NCBI GenBank assembly: GCA_013397845.1
Contig: VZTG01007436.1
Location: 434,001 to 498,000, forward strand
Reading direction: 5' to 3'
Length of the DNA: 64,000 nt
From: Melanocharis versteri
Lineage: Eukaryota > Chordata > Aves > Passeriformes > Melanocharitidae
A program made the position numbers and the translations under genes. Within the stretch, counting starts at the first letter, position 1. Each line of letters opens with the position of its first letter. The notes beneath the pieces were generated by a model. That model was given only the letters and a program-made list of their open reading frames with translations. It ran no database searches and was not told the DNA's origin. Of the stretch, positions 1 through 14,200 are shown piece by piece.

Positions 1-1701
1 AGAGTAAAAGGAAGGGTTATAAAACTCCCATAAATTCTGTTGGTGTGGTAAGTAATTTCTATAGAAAACTTTTGTTAACTTCTAAAGCACTTATTTCATG
101 TCCAAACTGAATTCTGTTGGAAAAAATACACAAAAAGGAAAAATTTCTATTAAGCAAAGCCTATGAAGATTTTCCTCTTAACTAAGTTCCACTGAAGTGA
201 AATTATTTTAATACTAATTACAGTAAAGAGAAGTGTAAAAAGTATAAATCTTTTCAAGATCAGGCCTTATTAAAAGAAAGCATTTTAATGTATGCCCAGG
301 CAAGCTACCGAACAAGCAGGCTTACATGTCAGATACTGTTCATGTTCTCTAGGAAACAAACAATGCTAAATTTTATTACCAAGATTGAATTCTAGAAAAG
401 CCATTACTATAGAAAACAAGGCACTCTGCTACTTCCAGAGATAAAGAGCCTGTTCCTCTGTGATGAAATGCTACTTGTCAACTGCTTTTTTCACATGGGG
501 TCACTTCAAATTTTGTTCTTGCAGCTATTTATGTTAGACAAGGTCATTTTTCCATGGCTAATGTTGCAAATATCTCAGTAAGTCATTAGAGGCAACAGAC
601 ATCTCATATTTTACATACCTGAAGTCCTCTCAGAATAAGATTTGGATGGGTTATATTGACCTTCTAAGTATTTCCCTGTTGAAAGTTTCAACCTTTAAAG
701 CTTTGATCAGTATTTAAATTACAAACAGTTAAGCATAGAAGTATATATTCTTTTACTTCAAAGTAAAGGTAAAGCTCTTGGGATAGGAAATATTTCTCGT
801 TCTTGGATATTTGCACACTTCCATCACATAGCCTGTGCATAGTATAAAACATGGATATGGCTTCAGCTCCAATTTAGGATGCTACAGATGAATGCTACAT
901 TCCTACTCAAGTCTGCAACACTTTAGCATGTATCTGAGGTTAAATAGTTAAAATACTTGTCAAACCAGTGTTTCTTCTTAAATGGCTAGTGATTTTAAGT
1001 GTGCTAGTGAGACACTGCCCCACTGCAATCTCCTGGTTTCGGAAAAACAGAAATCAGGCTTTTCTGAAGGTGAGTTAACAGCCCAGGGGAAAAACATGCC
1101 CAGTTTTTTTGTAGATTTTTGAACATTCTTAGCCATACTGCTATTGGAGAACTCTTAGGCAGAGAGGGTGTGGAGACATCACTGTGCATGGCTGCAATAT
1201 CTTAGTCTCATGGTATCCTGCTGGAGATTTGAATAGCTTATTCATTAAAAAAAAATCTCCCTCAGCTGGGTGACAGTTTGCCTTTCTTTCTAAGCTGGAT
1301 GGAAAAGTGTCCTCAGTGCAAAAGGTAGCACACATGGCCAGTTTTTCTGTGCTGACAGCTCACACCTGGGCCCTGGACGTTCCCTACATAGTCTTCTCCA
1401 AAGGAGAACTTTCTTTTGCCAGGACAGCACCTGTTGAATGCACTAGTGAATCTATCTTTTGCAGTTTTAGCCCAATTTCCTATGAAAGGTTTATGCAGTC
1501 AATGCTGCATGTCTTTTGATCTTACCCGTTTCATGCTAAGAGCTTTTGAGTCCATTTGCTAATTTTAAGAGTCTGAAGTCACAAAGATACAATGCTCCTA
1601 CAAGTTTATATGGAAGTAGGAGGCTCAACAGAGGAGAGAGACCCCACCATAGGAAGCGAGAAACCTGAGTGCAGTCTTAATTAGGCACCAAAAACTGCAG
1701 A

Positions 1702-1728
1702 ACACACACACACACACACACACACACA
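1702..1728. repeat. (AC)n microsatellite
   Basis: About 13 uninterrupted AC/CA dinucleotide units lie inside SYNPO2L intron 3. A repeat of this length is likely polymorphic. Confidence 0.97.
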
Positions 1729-2890
1729 TACGCTTTCTCATTTTGAATGTGAGAGACACACATCAGACAGATTTGCATTTACTAGACATGAGAGAATGAG
1801 ATCTCAAATACAAAACATAAATTAAAAGGATGCCAGGATCTGCTAATTCTGCTGCTTACAAAATTGCTTGATGTCTGACAGCAGGATACCACTGACTGAT
1901 CATCTCTTTGTCTTTCAGTCTATCCAACATCTACTCCAGTAATACAGATAAATATATGGTCACCATTTCAGTATGTGGACTTGATTAATCCTCTAGCACT
2001 TGCCATATAGTCTCATTAACCAGTTAATTTTAGTCCTTTTCTGCAACTATTCAAGCTCCTACTACATTAAAAATTCTAGCCTTTCATGAGACAACTGTAT
2101 ACTTTCCATGTTTTATGTCATCTGCCAATTAATCCACAGCAATCTCCACTGAATCCCCAGGACATCCATTGAAAATGATATTATTGCTATGTCCTGTTAC
2201 TGCTTGCTAGTTACAAGAGAAACAAGCAACATTTACAAAGCTTCACTGGCAGGAATTTGCATCTGAAAAAGCAGATAGGAAGACAATAGTGGTGTACCTG
2301 GGAACACTTCTGAGCTCCTCAACCCAGGTAACCCCCCTCCCTTCCCTGTGTTCCCCACACACCTGGGTGTCTCTGGGAAGAAAAACCAGAGGAAAGCTGC
2401 AAGGTGTCTCAGCTAGGTTCCAGATCTGAATAATGGCAGTTTTGAGGCTGTGGCGTGCCCCACAGCACATACTGCCTGTTCCGTCTAGATGCAGCCAGAG
2501 GATAAGATACACTGACAGAAGAGAAGAGCGCTGGGATTTTTTATCATCTGTCTCCTTGCCAGTCATATAACATCGAGGTGGAGAGGACCTTTGATTGACG
2601 TTAGTGTTTAAAGCTCCGTGGGTGAAAATATAGAGGTAGTCCTGTTAGATTCAGAAGCCCAGTGAAACACTACTACCAACTTAGCCAGTTAGCTCATCTG
2701 ACATCATGAACCATTAATAGCTATGTTTTCTGTTCTATTCTTAGCCAATTGTGCGGTCACCTTACGGTACTCCTATCTCATCCACATTTCTCTCATTGGA
2801 AAAGTCATGTGGAACTCTATCAGGTATCTTATAGAAGCCAATATATACTGTGTTCACATTATTCCTTCAGCCATGAAGTCTTATCTTACT

Positions 2891-3048
2891 GAGCAGGTCA
2901 AAGACTCTTTCTACTTTTTATTAATCCATGTTGATTTTACTATTCAGTTTTGATACCCTATTGTGTTTTAATTATGCTTCCCCTGATAGGGAAGAACAGT
3001 AAAATCAACATGGACTAATAAAAAGTAGAAAGAGTCTTTGACCTGCTC
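2891..3048. repeat. 51-bp near-perfect inverted repeat
   Basis: The left arm is 2891-2941 and the right arm is 2998-3048, separated by a 56-nt spacer. The arms are reverse complements at 50 of 51 positions. The single mismatch would be an A-C pair in a plus-strand RNA but a G-U wobble in a minus-strand RNA, the strand of the host gene SYNPO2L. Complementarity stops abruptly at both outer ends. No transposase or known terminal-repeat family is apparent. Confidence 0.95.
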
Positions 3049-6000
3049 AAACCTTTCAAAACAAGCAGAGAAATATTCCTTGCACTTTAGAGTCTAACAA
3101 GTTTGTTTTCTACAAATATGTGCAAAATAACTACTTCACACACCTAATTGAAGCTAAATGATTTTTTTTTCTTAGCCTCAGAGCCTATGTCTATTAGAAG
3201 GATACATTCTTGGTCTTCTTCCCTGAGACCTGTCTCATTATTTTAAGGTACTTGGCAAGGACAGAGGACCATTCTGATACAATTTCCATTAATTCCTTAC
3301 ATTTGACCTCTACAGAGAAGCTGACCCAGCCTCATCCTTTCAGTACCGTCAGTGTATCAAGATATGCTGAATCTAGTAGTCTCCGTTTCTGCTCCTGTTT
3401 CTTTCAGCAAAGAGCTAGATTCTTAGTTAACGTAAGTGGTAGGTACTGATGACAGCAAAGCTTTACACATTTCCCAACAAACTGATGTCCCTTCCTACGA
3501 TGGGTTTAAGTGAAAATGAAGAACAAGTATTTGCCAGGTTGACAGCTTTCTCCTTCCTAGCTATAATTTTCTCTCACTTCTCTCAAGTAATGACTGTTGT
3601 TTAATCACTCCTTGTCAAAGTCCTTTCATGCCTCACCCTTCTATGCCTCTCCCTCATCCATCACTATCACTTTGTCTCAAAACAATTTCAGTGCTGTCCC
3701 TGAGCAGACTTGTCCCTACCTTGTCAGCAACCTTGTCCCATATCAGTTTCAGAACTGGTGGAAACAACTGGACAGTGAAAGGGATTCCTGTTGCCTGTTT
3801 GCATTACAATTTCTTTCAACTCAGCTCTCAAAACCCTGGAATCTAAAACTACCAGCTTGGTTAGGAGAGTCTGTGGGGTTATATGTATAGTTGTTTCAGC
3901 ATTGCTCTAATCACCTTTGTGATCTGAACAATTGGCAAAATTTTGGTTTAATCCCATTGTTCTCCATCAGCCTTATACATCTTTAGTCAGAGCAGAAATG
4001 CATGTACAAGGCCAGGCTATGTTAACTAAACATATTTGACAACACAGTCTGAAAAATCACTAACTGGGGCTCTACAAGGACCATGGAAGTGTCAGCTTGG
4101 AAGCAAACTCTGACACTGCTTCACCAGCAGCAAGATGATGAATGACCTCTGATCATGTCTGAGGAACTGTGACCCAGAGTCAGAGTCCCTGTGCTGACAA
4201 TAATAACATAGAAGTAATGTCTGAGTAACTGATAGTTTAAAAAAAGATGCTTCAAATGATATCTCATATAGTAGAAATACTAGGATGAATGAGAATATAT
4301 GCCTTTTCATTTCAGGGATCACACAGTTCTCCTCCATACATCTTGAAATGCTAAAGATCTTTCCCTGCCCAGAGAATATTATCTGCAGCTAGATTTATCT
4401 TGAGTTAACACATGTTCAGTTATAGTCGCGTGTCTGTCAGGCTCTGGGGCAGCAGGATTGCAGTAAGGTACAAAGGTGGAGCACAGCAGAGCTCTATCAG
4501 CCTTACTTCCAGTGCTGCAACCCACAACATCCTCATTGAAATACTGGACAAGAGTGATACCTGAGGGAATGATGCTGGAGGTCTGCAGCAAGAATACCTG
4601 AGGAAGATGGCAAATTACTTCTGACAATTTTTGAGATGACTCAAGAAAGAAGGAAAAATTCATCCATGCTAGCCAAGACAGACAACAGTAGTTTATAATC
4701 TCTTTCTTCTGCCCAATTAATATATCAGCCTGAAAATATCGCCTCTGCTTTCCATAGAAGGACATAAATGGAAGGAATAAGATCAAATGTCATACTCAAG
4801 CCTAATGGTGGAGAAAGAGGGGTCTAGATGCCTAGTGTTTATCTCACTGTAGTCTTTAATAAATGCCTTCCAAACGGCAGAGAATTCAAAGCTGAATGCT
4901 AGTTATTAAGTGGGATTTCTTAAACAAACACTAAAACTAGACTGCTACCGCAGTGCATGGAAACTGATTTCCCAAGTGGAAGCAATTTCCAGTTTCATGC
5001 ATGCTGAAATGAGATCAGTCTCTCCATCTGTGATTCAACCATGGAAGCTGCTGTCCTTGTTTTCCTAATGGCTGGCTGCTCATTGAGTGGCAAGGGCCAA
5101 GGGTGATTCAGTATTGCTCCATACTGCTAGGAACAGACTTCCTATAAGATCAATAGTTCAGGCAATTAATTTTAATCTCCTGGTCTAAGCAGAATGCTTT
5201 TCTATTTTGCTTTAAGGCACGTAGGATGTAGTAGTAGTAGGCTACTATTCTAAACCTTTTGGTCTCCCAGATGACAGTGAATGACAAAACCAGTGAGTTA
5301 GTCTAACAATCACATAACTGTGATCATTAGAGTTACAACTGTCAAAGCTGAAAGCCAAATAGAAAATGTGGTGCAATAAGTTCAAACTGCCATTCAGATA
5401 CTTCATCTTGTTCACAGCTCCTGTGACCTATACCAGTTGTTATAGGTTGAGAAATTGCTTGCTGCGCTCACCCTCTCTGCAGAGAAATGTGACTGCAGTC
5501 ACTCTTAGAAGAGGTAATCTCTATGACCTGCCGATGAATAGGCCACTTATTTATAAGCATCCTATCTTTTCAAGTGATGCTGCTGTACATCCGCTTTAAA
5601 CAAGAAGGATTTCCTTTTCTGATATGGAATGTAGTAACTTTGATGACTCTGCACAGGCAGCCAAGCCCATATAAAGCAGAGGAGGAAATTTCCCCACCCA
5701 GTTTTCCTTCCCTTCCTCTACCATACATGGAGAGGCTCTTAAATCCTAGGAACTAAAAATAGTCCAGCAGATAAGTTTAAATGAAGATATTTTGAAGCAC
5801 TTCTTGCACTGACACAGTGTGATAGCAAGTTAGGAATAGACTGCTGTCCTGCTAATGTCTATCCTCTGTAACAATTTGTATTTCCAGCTGTCAGAAAGGC
5901 TGAGCCTTTTGTCTTGTGAGATAATTTAAGATGGGGGTGAAAATAGAGTGCACCTCAGAGGGCACAGGTGGCTGAGAAGAAGCAATCCTGGCTACAGATG

Positions 6001-9000
6001 GATCCCAAGCTTCTGAAAGGGGGATGAGAAGGGAAGGACACTGCAGGACCTATGGGGAACCAAAAAACCTCACTTGCCATTACTTGTGACAACTATAGTC
6101 TGATTCTCCCTGCCACAAGATCCTGCTTTCTGCTAATCTCCTGAAACTGATTCAGATTTTTTTAATTTGTATTTTCTGTCTTGCTATCTCTTTCCTTTTC
6201 TTCTGCACTGTGCAAGTAGCACATAAATCATCTCAGGAAGAGACTTAGCTTGGCCCTTTACAGTGATGACAAGCTGAGGGCCTAAAGATCCCCAGTTTCC
6301 CCAGGGATTAATCACCTCTCTAAGAAGAGCAATTTACAGTTTTAGTGGGAAGGAAACAAATTCATACTTTTGTTTCTACAGATTAGGCAAAATACTGGCT
6401 GTTCACAAACATGACTGTTTGATAGTTCACTTAAAGTACAGCAGAGTCCCTGTTTGCTGGCTGTTCTCTTACCCCTCTGAGCAAAACACCAGGGTGCATA
6501 GAAGCCACTGGGTAGTGATACAGACTGAAGTTTTTTAGTTGTAGGGCAAGTTCCCCTGAATTTGGATGATGTGTGGCTCCCCACAGTGCCCTAGTAGTCC
6601 GCACCAGTAATGCTCTGAGTGGGTTTTGAGCAGGCACATCCAAATCATGTGTCCTGTGGAGAACTGGGATGACGTACATGCTTATCCCACAGGTTGAAAA
6701 AAATGAGCCAATACCAATGTGCAAATAGAGCATGAACTTTGGGAGGAGAGAGGCCCAAACCTCACTGCAGGGGCTGTTGGCTCTCTAAGGAGCTCTAAGA
6801 CCTTGTGTCTTTGCTGGGGAAGAAATAGCACGGCTCAGCAGCTGATGACATGCAGGACATCATAAGGTGGCACCACCAGCTGCTGCCACATCCTGATCTT
6901 GGGCTGTTGGTACTTGCCGCCACACTGTGTTCTGCTCCTGGAGTCAAAGCCTTGCTTACTGTAAATAAGGGAGCTCCATTTGCTCCCCTGGTACTGTGAT
7001 GCAAAACAGGTGTCAAACAGCAGCGTCACCTCTCGCAATTACCACATGATGCATATCCTCTAAGCAAAAGCAGGGAAAGCAGTTGTACTTCCCAGGTGTT
7101 GGTGGAGTTACTGCAAAAAAATATACATGTACTGAAGAAATGTTCATCAGATGAAAATTAAGAGAAAATGCCTCAGTAACAACCAGAGCATAAAGACTGA
7201 TCGCCCATCCTGGTACAACTAGGAAAGATGGTGAGGGAATGTGGAAAGCACTTTCTCATTTCGTTGATCATTTTGAGGACAATATACAGTCAGCACAGAT
7301 CAGATTTTCTAACACCATCAGAAACAAAGGAAAATCATACAGGAAAGGGGAGACAGGGGAGCCGAGTCAACTTGCCTATGATCTGGAAAGCTCAGAGCCC
7401 TGAAGCACACACAATGAGGACAAAAGTCTACAAAAGTTCTAGAGACAGGAAGTAAAGAACAAAGCTATACCCAAGAGCTGACAGCAGTAGCAGTCTTACG
7501 GAGATCCTTGCAGGGCAATAGAGCAGTGAAGAATGTCAGTTGCTACTCCTGGTGGTGTACAAAAGAATTATTATGTATCTCTGTTCTTTTTCTGGGATTT
7601 CAGTTATTCATATAGAGGTTTGATGTTTCTAAATACTCATCTAGAAATAATGTACCTGCAATTCTGTTCGCCTGAGGTGCAGAGAGAGGTGAGAAAGGGA
7701 GACAGTCTCTGGAGCTTAAAAATGACAGGGAAAAGTTAGAAAGAACTAAAACAAAGGACAAGAGAAATACCCCCAAAATTGAAGTAAAAATCAGAGCAGA
7801 CATGACAAAGTAGTACATTCTAGGAAGAAAGGATGAGGAACCATCTGGGGAACAGTCCCAACAAAAGAAAAAGCAGTTTTTCACATTCTTATGGTGCAGT
7901 GGTGGGAGCTGAAGAAGGCCATGGCAAGGCAAGGAGGGTGTGTTAGCAGATGCACTGGGAATATATTTAGATAGTGCTGCAAAAGGCAGCCATCTGCTTA
8001 GGTATTCACAATGGTCCTTAAATGTCTCCTGCCTATATGTCGGTACTTAGGCTCTCACGACTGATAGTCCAAGTCACTTCCTGGAGCCAACTCAGGTTTT
8101 AAAACCCTGCCTTCACTTCGAAACCATGATTTCACACTCCTGTTTAGCAAAACTCAGGAGTGTCTGTGTCCCAGAGTAGGTTACTGTGCTGTGGATATTG
8201 CTAAGGAAAGGCAGAAGAATAGAGCTTTAAATGCTGCTGTCTCCATGGGAGCCTAGAGCAGCTGTAGGACATGGAGCAATGCTAGCCCAAATATCCTCGC
8301 CAAGGCTACACCTTTCTGGCAAGAGATGCTCTACCATGTCCTCCCATGCCAGTCCATAGCTTCTCTGCAAGCAGCCTCCCATGGAGATAGTGCAGCTAAG
8401 CAGTCCCCCATTCTCCAGCTGTGTTTATACCTGTGTTTATTCCAGGTACAGGTGTTCTTTAGCTCTGTTCACCATGCAATGAATACCTTCCATCCCTCTT
8501 CCTTACTTGCTTCCTACCTTCACAGTCACTGGCTGCTGAACTGGACTTTTGTTTTAATGGCTGCTGTGCTCCAGCACAATCAGGATGTAGAATTTTGCTT
8601 TCTCATTTACTGACAAGATCCCTAACCAGAGAAAAGACCATGTGAGTTACCATCCCTGGCACAATAACTCCTACAGAAGGAAACCCATGGCCAAACATAA
8701 ACCAAAAAGAGGGCGAGCAGTGAAGGAGTAATAGAAGAATAAAATATTACCTCAGTCTGCAGTGCTTCTGGGAACCCTAACTCCAGCTGGCAATATTGTT
8801 GCATCATCTCCTGCCATGGGATATTATCTTGCCATCAGAAATGCTCTGAGTTAAACACGTAGCTTTCCTGGGATCCCTCTGTACTGACGCCGTCCATGGA
8901 AATAAGTCTTGATGTAGAGCAATTGCTCTTCCACTGCTAGGACTATCAGGTGGCAGGGAACAGCTGAACATGCCTTTCTCAACATTCACCTCATGCTTGT

Positions 9001-10564
9001 ACATTATTCAAAGGGGGAAAAAATAGCTTCATCTTTAGGCAGGCTGAAATTGCTGATTTCTTTTCTGTCCTAAGGAAAATGAGAGCTAAAGACTAGGAAG
9101 AAGTAGAACAAAGCATCAGGTCAGTGCACTGCCCAGCAGAGCAAGACAAGGGACCCAACCGAGCCTCTCCTCTTAACACTGGAAAGAGCAGTAGGACAGT
9201 GCCCTGTCTGAAGGAAGCACCTAGGTTTGAAAGTTACCTCATAGGACTCCTTAGGCAGAAGAGATAAAAGAATATTTAGCCCAAGGAAAAGAGAAAAGAG
9301 AGGTTTAATAATTGCCTTGCAGTATTATCTGGCCTGGGTAAAATGGTATTTTAGAAGTAGAGGATCAGAAGTTAGAATCCACAAATTTTCTTTCTGATTC
9401 AGCCTAGTAACTTTTTTGCGTCTCTGGTTTTTTTCCATTCTGTCCCTCAGCTAAGTCACTTTTTAAAAACCTGCTTTATTTCTAGGCTCAAAGAAATGTA
9501 AAGTAGTCATACTACACACTGAGGTACATATATGAAAATAAGTTTATTATTACCTTGTTTTTAATATTACTAGGTAGATCACAACTGTGAAATCAGATAA
9601 CACCTTGTTCTGCCCTCACGTCTGGGCTTGAAATACTCCACGTGTAGCAGAAACCAGATATTCACAATTAAGGTCACTTCAGGTCCATCACCCATATACT
9701 ACACTACATTTTTCAGTACTTTATTCCACATGGAAAGGTCTTGACTACTGGGGTGGCATACAAGGAACTGTTTCAAGAGCTGATTTATCATCTCCTGCTT
9801 GTCCTTCCTGGCAACTCTCCACTGCCAAGTCCTAAAAAGTTACAAATTCTACCTGAACTCACCAGCTGCTGCCAGACATGGGCACCCCTGCTGGAGTGAG
9901 TGCTTGCAGGGAAAGTTGATGTAGAAGAGTCCCTCCCTGAGCTGGACAGGGCGAGAGAAATAAATCAGTTACTGACAAGACTCTTTTGAGGCTATGCTGT
10001 CTGCAAATTATCTCTTGTCGTCCTTAATTGTGTAATACTGCATGCCTCTGTGCCCATGGAGAGCTGAACTGATCAGAGGACTCCTTGGGAGCCTCTTGAA
10101 AGGAGTGTTCTGTGCTTAACTCACAGGTAGCTAAGGATCAAACTGAGCTGCCGCAAGATCTCTGGAAAGCCAGGGAAATTTAATCTCCAAGTCCTTTCCT
10201 GACACCATCATGTCACCTGAGTCTTCTTAGCCCAAAGTGTTGAAGAAACCAATGATGTCCATCCTTTTTCCAGCACATAGAGGTGCTAGAGCACAGCTGG
10301 TTGAATGGCTGCAGCCTCTGTAAGTGACCCCCAGACCCCCAACCCCAGACCCTTTTTCTTATCTGTTTCTTAGGATGTCTTGGCTAAGGTAGACCGCAGT
10401 ACCAAAGCTGCAGTAGGAAGCCCTGGTCTCTGCAGGTCTGATTTGACTCTGCTCCTTTGCAAGCTAGAGGAGCTAACCCACCTGACATTTGCAGGAATCA
10501 AGCTTTTGGAAGGAGATCAAGCACAAGGAAAAGGCATGGGTGAATGGCAGCTTAGAGGACTTAC

Positions 10565-11226
10565 TGGCCTGCTTGGCTTTCTCTGTATACGTGGTGGTTA
10601 GGTCTTCATCAATCGGATGTTCCACTGGCCCCACCATGGGGATGAGATGGCGTTCTGCTCGGATAGCCTTGGTGCCATGGGGCAGGAGCATCGCCTCTGG
10701 AGAAGGCTCCCGTCCCTCTGTTGACGGTGGCTGCAACTGTCCCTCACTGTCTGAGAATGGAGTGTCTGTGCGACTGCCAGGCAGGCAGACAATCTCCCTC
10801 TTGGCCACCCCGCTGGAGCTGGCCAGCTCTGCTCCCCCCTGCGCAGCAGCCTCCGGCATGCTCTCGTAGCCGCTCTGTTCAGACAGGGACACCTCGTCCT
10901 GGGGCGCATCCGCCCTGCTGGTGGTGCTGTCAGGCGGGGAGCGCGGGCTCTTCTTGCGAGCCCGGCGGTGCTTCTCCTGTGCCACATTGTCAGCATCGCT
11001 GTCTGTCTCACCATAGTAGGCCTCGCTGTCCGGTGGGGACGTGAGGCTCTCCAGGTGCCTCTGTGACCTCCGTGGCTGCGAGGGCTGTGTGGTGGCTGGG
11101 GTTCCTGCTGGTTCAGAGCTGAGTAACTGCGCTGGGGGGCTGAGCAGGGATGGTGGAGAGAGCACTCGCTGCCCTGGAGAAGGGGAACGCTGGAGCCATG
11201 GGCCAGTCTGGTCCCCACCAACTACC
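10565..11226 (-). CDS. SYNPO2L: SYNPO2L coding exon 3 (disordered Ser/Pro-rich segment)
   Basis: This 662-nt exon encodes residues 86-306 and leaves one base. The acceptor is CTCTCCACAG above 11226 and the donor is GTAAGT at 10564. It is GC-rich and carries many Ser-Pro and acidic clusters, including SEQSGYESMPEAAA and EDLTTTYTEKAKQA. The reading frame stays open past the donor to a stop at 10473. A retained intron would therefore add about 35 unconserved residues. The human protein continues with Lys after AKQA, and the leftover A base fits a Lys codon. Confidence 0.93.
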
Positions 11227-14200
11227 CTGTGGAGAGAAGGAAAGGTGGTGAGCGAGGTTTGGTTTGTGTGGTTAAGCAGGAAGGAAACCCTGGCATGAGA
11301 GAGGGCTATGGATTGAGACAGTGGTGTTACAGGTGTTTTTCAGGTGGTATAGACACCTGAAGTGGAGATGCCAAGGACAGACTTGTCTCTGACATCAGCT
11401 ACATGCTCTCATTCTGATTTCCTGCTTCAGAACTCTATGAAAGCCATGTGTTAAACTCTGAAAACTCAGAATACCCTAAAACCATAAAAATTCTACCAAG
11501 CTTAAATCAGCTCCCCAGGTATTTCTCCTGGAGAGATGAATTCCTGCATAGCAAGCATTCCCTAGGACAGTGAGACCTACCCCTCAGCCTGTGGCTTGTC
11601 AGCAGAGAATGGCTGGTGCTCAGCTATCACACTGCACTCCAGCTGCTCCTGCAGCTGAGACTGCGTCAGCTCTGCAGATCCTGGCACCCCCAAACTGCTT
11701 TAGTTCAGACTGGGCTCCAGAGAAGTCAGTGCTATTTGTTTGCCCTGACCTCTACATGGGAGTAAACAGCAAATACTTAGGATATAAAGGCCCAGGTGTT
11801 TTTTGGGGATAGGACTCTGGTATCTGGTGGTAGGAGACCACTCTAATATTTAGCCTGCTCACTGTGGGACTGCTTCAAAGCTAACTGCTAGTGCCTGGGT
11901 TTTGATGACCATATGCAGTCATGCTGGCCAGCCCAGTCCATGGTGGCATTTGCCTTTGGCTTAGACATAGCAACTTCAGGCCTCTAAGACATCTGGAAGG
12001 ATGACTGGAGTAGGTGCAGGACAGACTGGGGCAGTCACCCCTACTGCTGGCTTCCAGAGGGAAGAAGAATTGGCTGTGCTGACAGGAAAAGAGCCTACTC
12101 TGTCTTCCCTCTCCTCAAGAGTGAGTCTGGATTTCAATGGCAGTTTGACCCCATCCCACGCAGATGGAGCTGGGAACTTGTTTCTTCTCTTGTCAGAGTC
12201 ACCAGGGCCTATAAGAGCTATAAAGAAATCCTAAGTATTTGCCTTCTGAACATACATACCATGAAGGCAGGCAGACAGCATTGCCTCTGTAAAGCTGTGG
12301 AACTCAAGACTTGGATCCCAATTCTAAACTGTGAAAAATTTATATTTATGTCAAATGCAAACCTTTGTGGAAGCTAAGGGTGGGAGAATTTCTCTGGAAG
12401 TTTATTTTTTAATACTATTTGCCATTATGAAATCTCACTGGGGAGCAACCTCAACATTCCACAAGCAAAACAGAACAGTCCCTTCTCTTCTTTAAACACT
12501 AGACCAGGTAACTGAGAAGCATTACTGCCTGTAAGCCAGTTTCTCTTGTTCTGTACTGTCAGGTCAATGTCTCTCCCTCCCTCTTTTTCTGAAATACACA
12601 TACTCCAGAGTCATCCAGCTACCTCTCCTTTCTGAACAGGAATGATTGGTGTTTTCTCTGGGAATGTAAATATGAAGTGGGAATAGACATGTGATCAAGA
12701 AAGCAGTATTTGATGATTTCTCCAAATGAAGCCAACTGATTACATTATTTCCAAACCATCCAGTGTTAGCTCCATCCAGAGGACTGTGAGAAGCCTGCCT
12801 TTGTCACTTTGTTAATTCAAAGTGTGCTGATTTTGACCCATTAGAATTTGCCCAGGCACCTGTTGGCTGCAGATAGGCTCCAATGGTGTGAGATAAGGCC
12901 TTGGCAAGGGACCAGGAGCTCTTCTGGACATCTTGTATAGAACTTACTCATCCCACTTAATCACAGCTAGGGTATAGAGTGAGCAAATCAGAAAGCACCA
13001 TCACTTTCTCTGAAGCCAAGGGGAAGATCCTACATGCTCAGGCTTTCCTTCTCTGGGCACTGCCCACCTCTGCTCCTGCTTTACAGCAACCAGTGTGGCT
13101 GTCCCTCCTCACCGCTCACAATGCTCTCTCTGTCTTTTCAGGACTGTAGAAAATCACATCTCCCAGCCCCCTGCATCAGGGCCGGGTTTTCTGAGGGTGA
13201 CTTCTGTTTAGGCATTACTGTGGGCTAGCCAGGACCTCACACAGCTTTGCTGCCTTCACCTTTATAGGATTATTCATTTATAGCTTGGGCTGCATCCAGC
13301 ATGCACTGACGCACTGGGTTAACTTAGCACAGGGAGGACAACGAACGTTACTGGGACTATATTTTGTCCTTAAATTTGAGCCTGATCTCCAGTATTCTCC
13401 TGAACTAGAGACTGGCGCAGATATTTCTTCCCATAAAAAGGGGGCTTAGCCACACACTTCTAATCTTTGTGGAAGTCAGTATACAGACTGTTGGACTACA
13501 ACAGCCCACTGTAAGACAGGACAAAACATGTTAGGCATGTTAGGCCATGGGTAAGTCCTCCTAGTACACCTTGCAGTATGGCGAAACCAAAGGCTTCCTG
13601 CCTGCCTTGTTTCTGCTGGATATGGACAGTTGCTGTGCTGAATGAAACCCCCCTCTGCCTGCACTGTCACAGCACTGGCACTTGGGAGCAGGTTACCTTT
13701 TCACGCGGATGTTGAGCATGCCGTTGGAGGAATCGATGATCTGCATGGCATTAGCATGGGAGAGGCCAGCACATGACTTCCCATTGATAGATACTAGAAC
13801 ATCATTTTCCCACAGGCCTCCACGGCACGCTTTACTTCTCTTTCGAATCTGAAAAAGCAGGAGAGAGGATAGGGATGAAGGGAATAACAGCAGCTATTTA
13901 GTTCAGTTGCTTGTCTCTTGCTGGCCCTTCTATTGCTCCATTCCTCACAGAATAAAATAAGGCCTAAGACTACTGTGCTGACAAAGTGGAGCACTAATTC
14001 TCTTGGATGAGCCCTGGCTGTGCCTTTTGGTCTCTGTATTCCTGTTAATTCCAAGAATCACTCTGCTGAGCGTAGGCCTGCCCTGATCACCAACCCAGTT
14101 CAAGTTCTTTAGTGCAGATGAAAGACTCAAGAATATCTACATGCTCTTCTCCTCTCGTTCCCTGTCTCCTAAGTTGGTTAGGGAGTCTGTGTTTTACAGA

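Larger units (their letters stand above)
1..10564 (-). other. SYNPO2L: SYNPO2L intron 3 (continues off the left edge)
   Basis: This stretch follows the exon 3 donor at 10564. No minus-strand frame resembles the next SYNPO2L exon, and no open frame here exceeds about 135 codons. It holds an AC microsatellite at 1702-1728, a 51-bp inverted repeat at 2891-3048 and otherwise unremarkable A/T-rich sequence. I see no RNA gene or other gene in it. Confidence 0.7.

Noticed and set aside
2570..2610. Possible CR1 3'-end remnant (catcgaggtggagaggacc...)
   Set aside because: The resemblance to CR1 covers only about 30 bases and no further element sequence follows. It is too short to call by eye.
4379..4786. 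135-codon minus-strand frame in the left region
   Set aside because: It shows no recognisable domain, no similarity to the missing SYNPO2L exon and ordinary intronic composition. It is probably chance.
10598..11221. Open frames overlapping SYNPO2L exon 3 in other frames and on the plus strand
   Set aside because: They are shadows of the GC-rich coding exon. Only the frame giving SPPDSEAYYGETDSD matches the family and joins the PDZ exons in phase.
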